A stretch of 64,000 nucleotides of DNA from Desulfosporosinus fructosivorans. Its GTDB lineage: Bacteria > Bacillota > Desulfitobacteriia > Desulfitobacteriales > Desulfitobacteriaceae. A model generated the notes under the pieces. That model was not told the DNA's origin and did no database searches. It saw only the letters and a list, made by a program, of their open reading frames with translations. The stretch's first letter is position 1, and each line of letters starts with the position of its first letter. The translations under genes and the position numbers were made by a program. Positions 63,126 through 64,000 of this stretch are shown here, one piece after another. Where the stretch lies: positions 124,001 to 188,000 of the forward strand of contig NZ_SPQQ01000010.1 in NCBI RefSeq assembly GCF_004766045.1, in the 5' to 3' direction.

Positions 63126-64000
63126 CTAGGCCATTTCCAACTTGACCGTGCTTCCCACGCCACCGGCCTCAGCAGGTGTAACGACCAAACGACGAGCGAG
63201 CCGGTTCTTCAGTTCTGGTACGTGACTTATGATACCAATCGTTAGATTTTGAAGGTGAAGTTTTTCTAGAGTGTTCATCACTGTTTCTAGAAGATTGGCA
63301 TCGAGGGTTCCAAATCCTTCATCAAGGAAGAAGAATTCTAGCGGTGATTCTCCCCGCAGTTGGATCTGAGTAGACAAGGCTAAGGCAAGGGCTAAGGCTG
63401 TGAGGAAGGTTTCTCCCCCTGATAAACTGCTAACGGGGCGACGTACTCCGCCATTAGCATCATCGCGCATGATAAAACCGCCCTCTGCATCAACCTCCAA
63501 GGCATAGCGCTGGTTTGTTAACATTTTCAAGCGTTCAGAGGCATCCAGTGATACGTTAGCTAACTGTTCTTGAGCAATAAATTCAATAAAGGCATTTCCT
63601 TTAAAAACGGTTTGCAAGGTTTTGAGTAAGCTCCGGCGGTGGCTCAAAGCTTTTCGTTGACTTTCAAGGCGCATCCATTCTTCGTGTTGTCCCTTTAGTT
63701 TTTCCAACCATTTTTGAGTTGCACCGCGTCGCTCAATCGCTTCGGTATGGGAGTTTTCCACGGCCATAAGCCGAACCGGCCAAGCAAGCCATTCCTCAGG
63801 GCGAAGACTTCGCCCCTTAAGCCGCAATTCAACGTCGTCGCGTTTCTGCTTGATCATCCGAACGTCTTGCTGGAAGGCCATGATGTCCCGTTCCATGGTC
63901 AGCCGTTCAGCCTGGTCACATAAAGCACCCTGTGCCACTGCCACAGTCGTAAATCGCGCTGTTTTAAGGCCCTGATCCAGCTTGCGTTGGGCAACCTCAA
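63126..64000 (-). CDS. sbcC: SbcC-like exonuclease subunit, 5' part beyond the window
   Basis: SbcC is the SMC-like ATPase of the SbcCD nuclease that opens DNA hairpins. This is only its C-terminal part (about 291 codons visible), open across the right edge: charged coiled-coil residues, then the ABC signature SSLSGGETFLTALALALALS, Walker B FFFLDEGFGTLD and the switch SHVPELKNRL. The sbcD gene, if next to it, is outside the window. Confidence 0.93.
   Translation of the reverse strand, partial: EVAQRKLDQGLKTARFTTVAVAQGALCDQAERLTMERDIMAFQQDVRMIKQKRDDVELRLKGRSLRPEEWLAWPVRLMAVENSHTEAIERRGATQKWLEKLKGQHEEWMRLESQRKALSHRRSLLKTLQTVFKGNAFIEFIAQEQLANVSLDASERLKMLTNQRYALEVDAEGGFIMRDDANGGVRRPVSSLSGGETFLTALALALALSTQIQLRGESPLEFFFLDEGFGTLDANLLETVMNTLEKLHLQNLTIGIISHVPELKNRLARRLVVTPAEAGGVGSTVKLEMA

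Overview
The window looks like a chromosomal segment of an anaerobic, endospore-forming member of the Firmicutes, most like the Peptococcaceae (Desulfosporosinus, Desulfitobacterium or Syntrophobotulus type). The reasons are the clostridial/bacillar order of the carD-ispDF-gltX-cysES-sigH-secE-nusG-rpl-rpoBC-fusA-tuf block, the ctsR-mcsA-mcsB-clpC operon, a Spo0E-like protein, SigH, rubredoxin and rubrerythrin, and 2-hydroxyacyl-CoA-dehydratase-type Fe-S proteins. This assignment rests on gene families and order only. Almost everything is transcribed leftward (minus strand).

Region 1 (about 1-25.8 kb) is core information processing. In transcription order it reads carD, a PIN/TRAM protein, ispD, ispF, gltX, cysE, cysS, mrnC, thyX, rlmB, sigH, tRNA-Thr, tRNA-fMet, rpmG, secE, nusG, rplK, rplA, rplJ, rplL, rpoB, rpoC, an L7Ae-like gene, rpsL, rpsG, fusA and tuf (cut by the left edge). 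Control elements visible here are a cysteine T-box with a consensus promoter before cysE, an L10 leader before rplJ, and an attenuator-like terminator plus a new promoter between rplL and rpoB.

Region 2 (about 25.9-37.9 kb) is an accessory stretch between carD and radA, where disA would be expected next to radA. It holds a conserved Cys-motif protein on the plus strand, then on the minus strand a three-gene cassette (TerB-N protein, BrxD-like ATPase, Lhr-like helicase) that looks like a DNA-processing or defence module. It also holds a redox group: a CX4C rubredoxin, a double-cubane-type reductase with its ATP-dependent activase, and a DsrE/YedF-like protein. Spo0E-like and YgaP-like proteins follow.

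Region 3 (about 38-51.2 kb) contains the clpC-mcsB-mcsA-ctsR stress operon with a CtsR operator, then single genes: UspA, an M24 peptidase, rubrerythrin, an MFS transporter, a Nudix hydrolase, small proteins, an RluD-type pseudouridine synthase and a DinB-like protein. Several dispersed repeats lie between them.

Region 4 (about 51.3-62.3 kb) is a coherent metabolic cluster: iclR, glcF, glcE-like, glcD, cupin, sucC-like, ferredoxin-like, sucD-like, citE-like and malic enzyme. Read together, these enzymes can oxidise glycolate to glyoxylate, condense glyoxylate with acetyl-CoA to malyl-CoA, make ATP by an ADP-forming malate-CoA ligase, and decarboxylate malate to pyruvate. That is the malyl-CoA route described biochemically for glycolate and glyoxylate fermentation in Syntrophobotulus-like bacteria. 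Two near-identical promoters, each followed by a TGAAAC-N3-GTTTCA palindrome, precede the two halves of the cluster and make the IclR protein the likely shared regulator.

The right end has a DTW-domain tRNA-modifying enzyme and the 3' part of sbcC, which runs out of the window.
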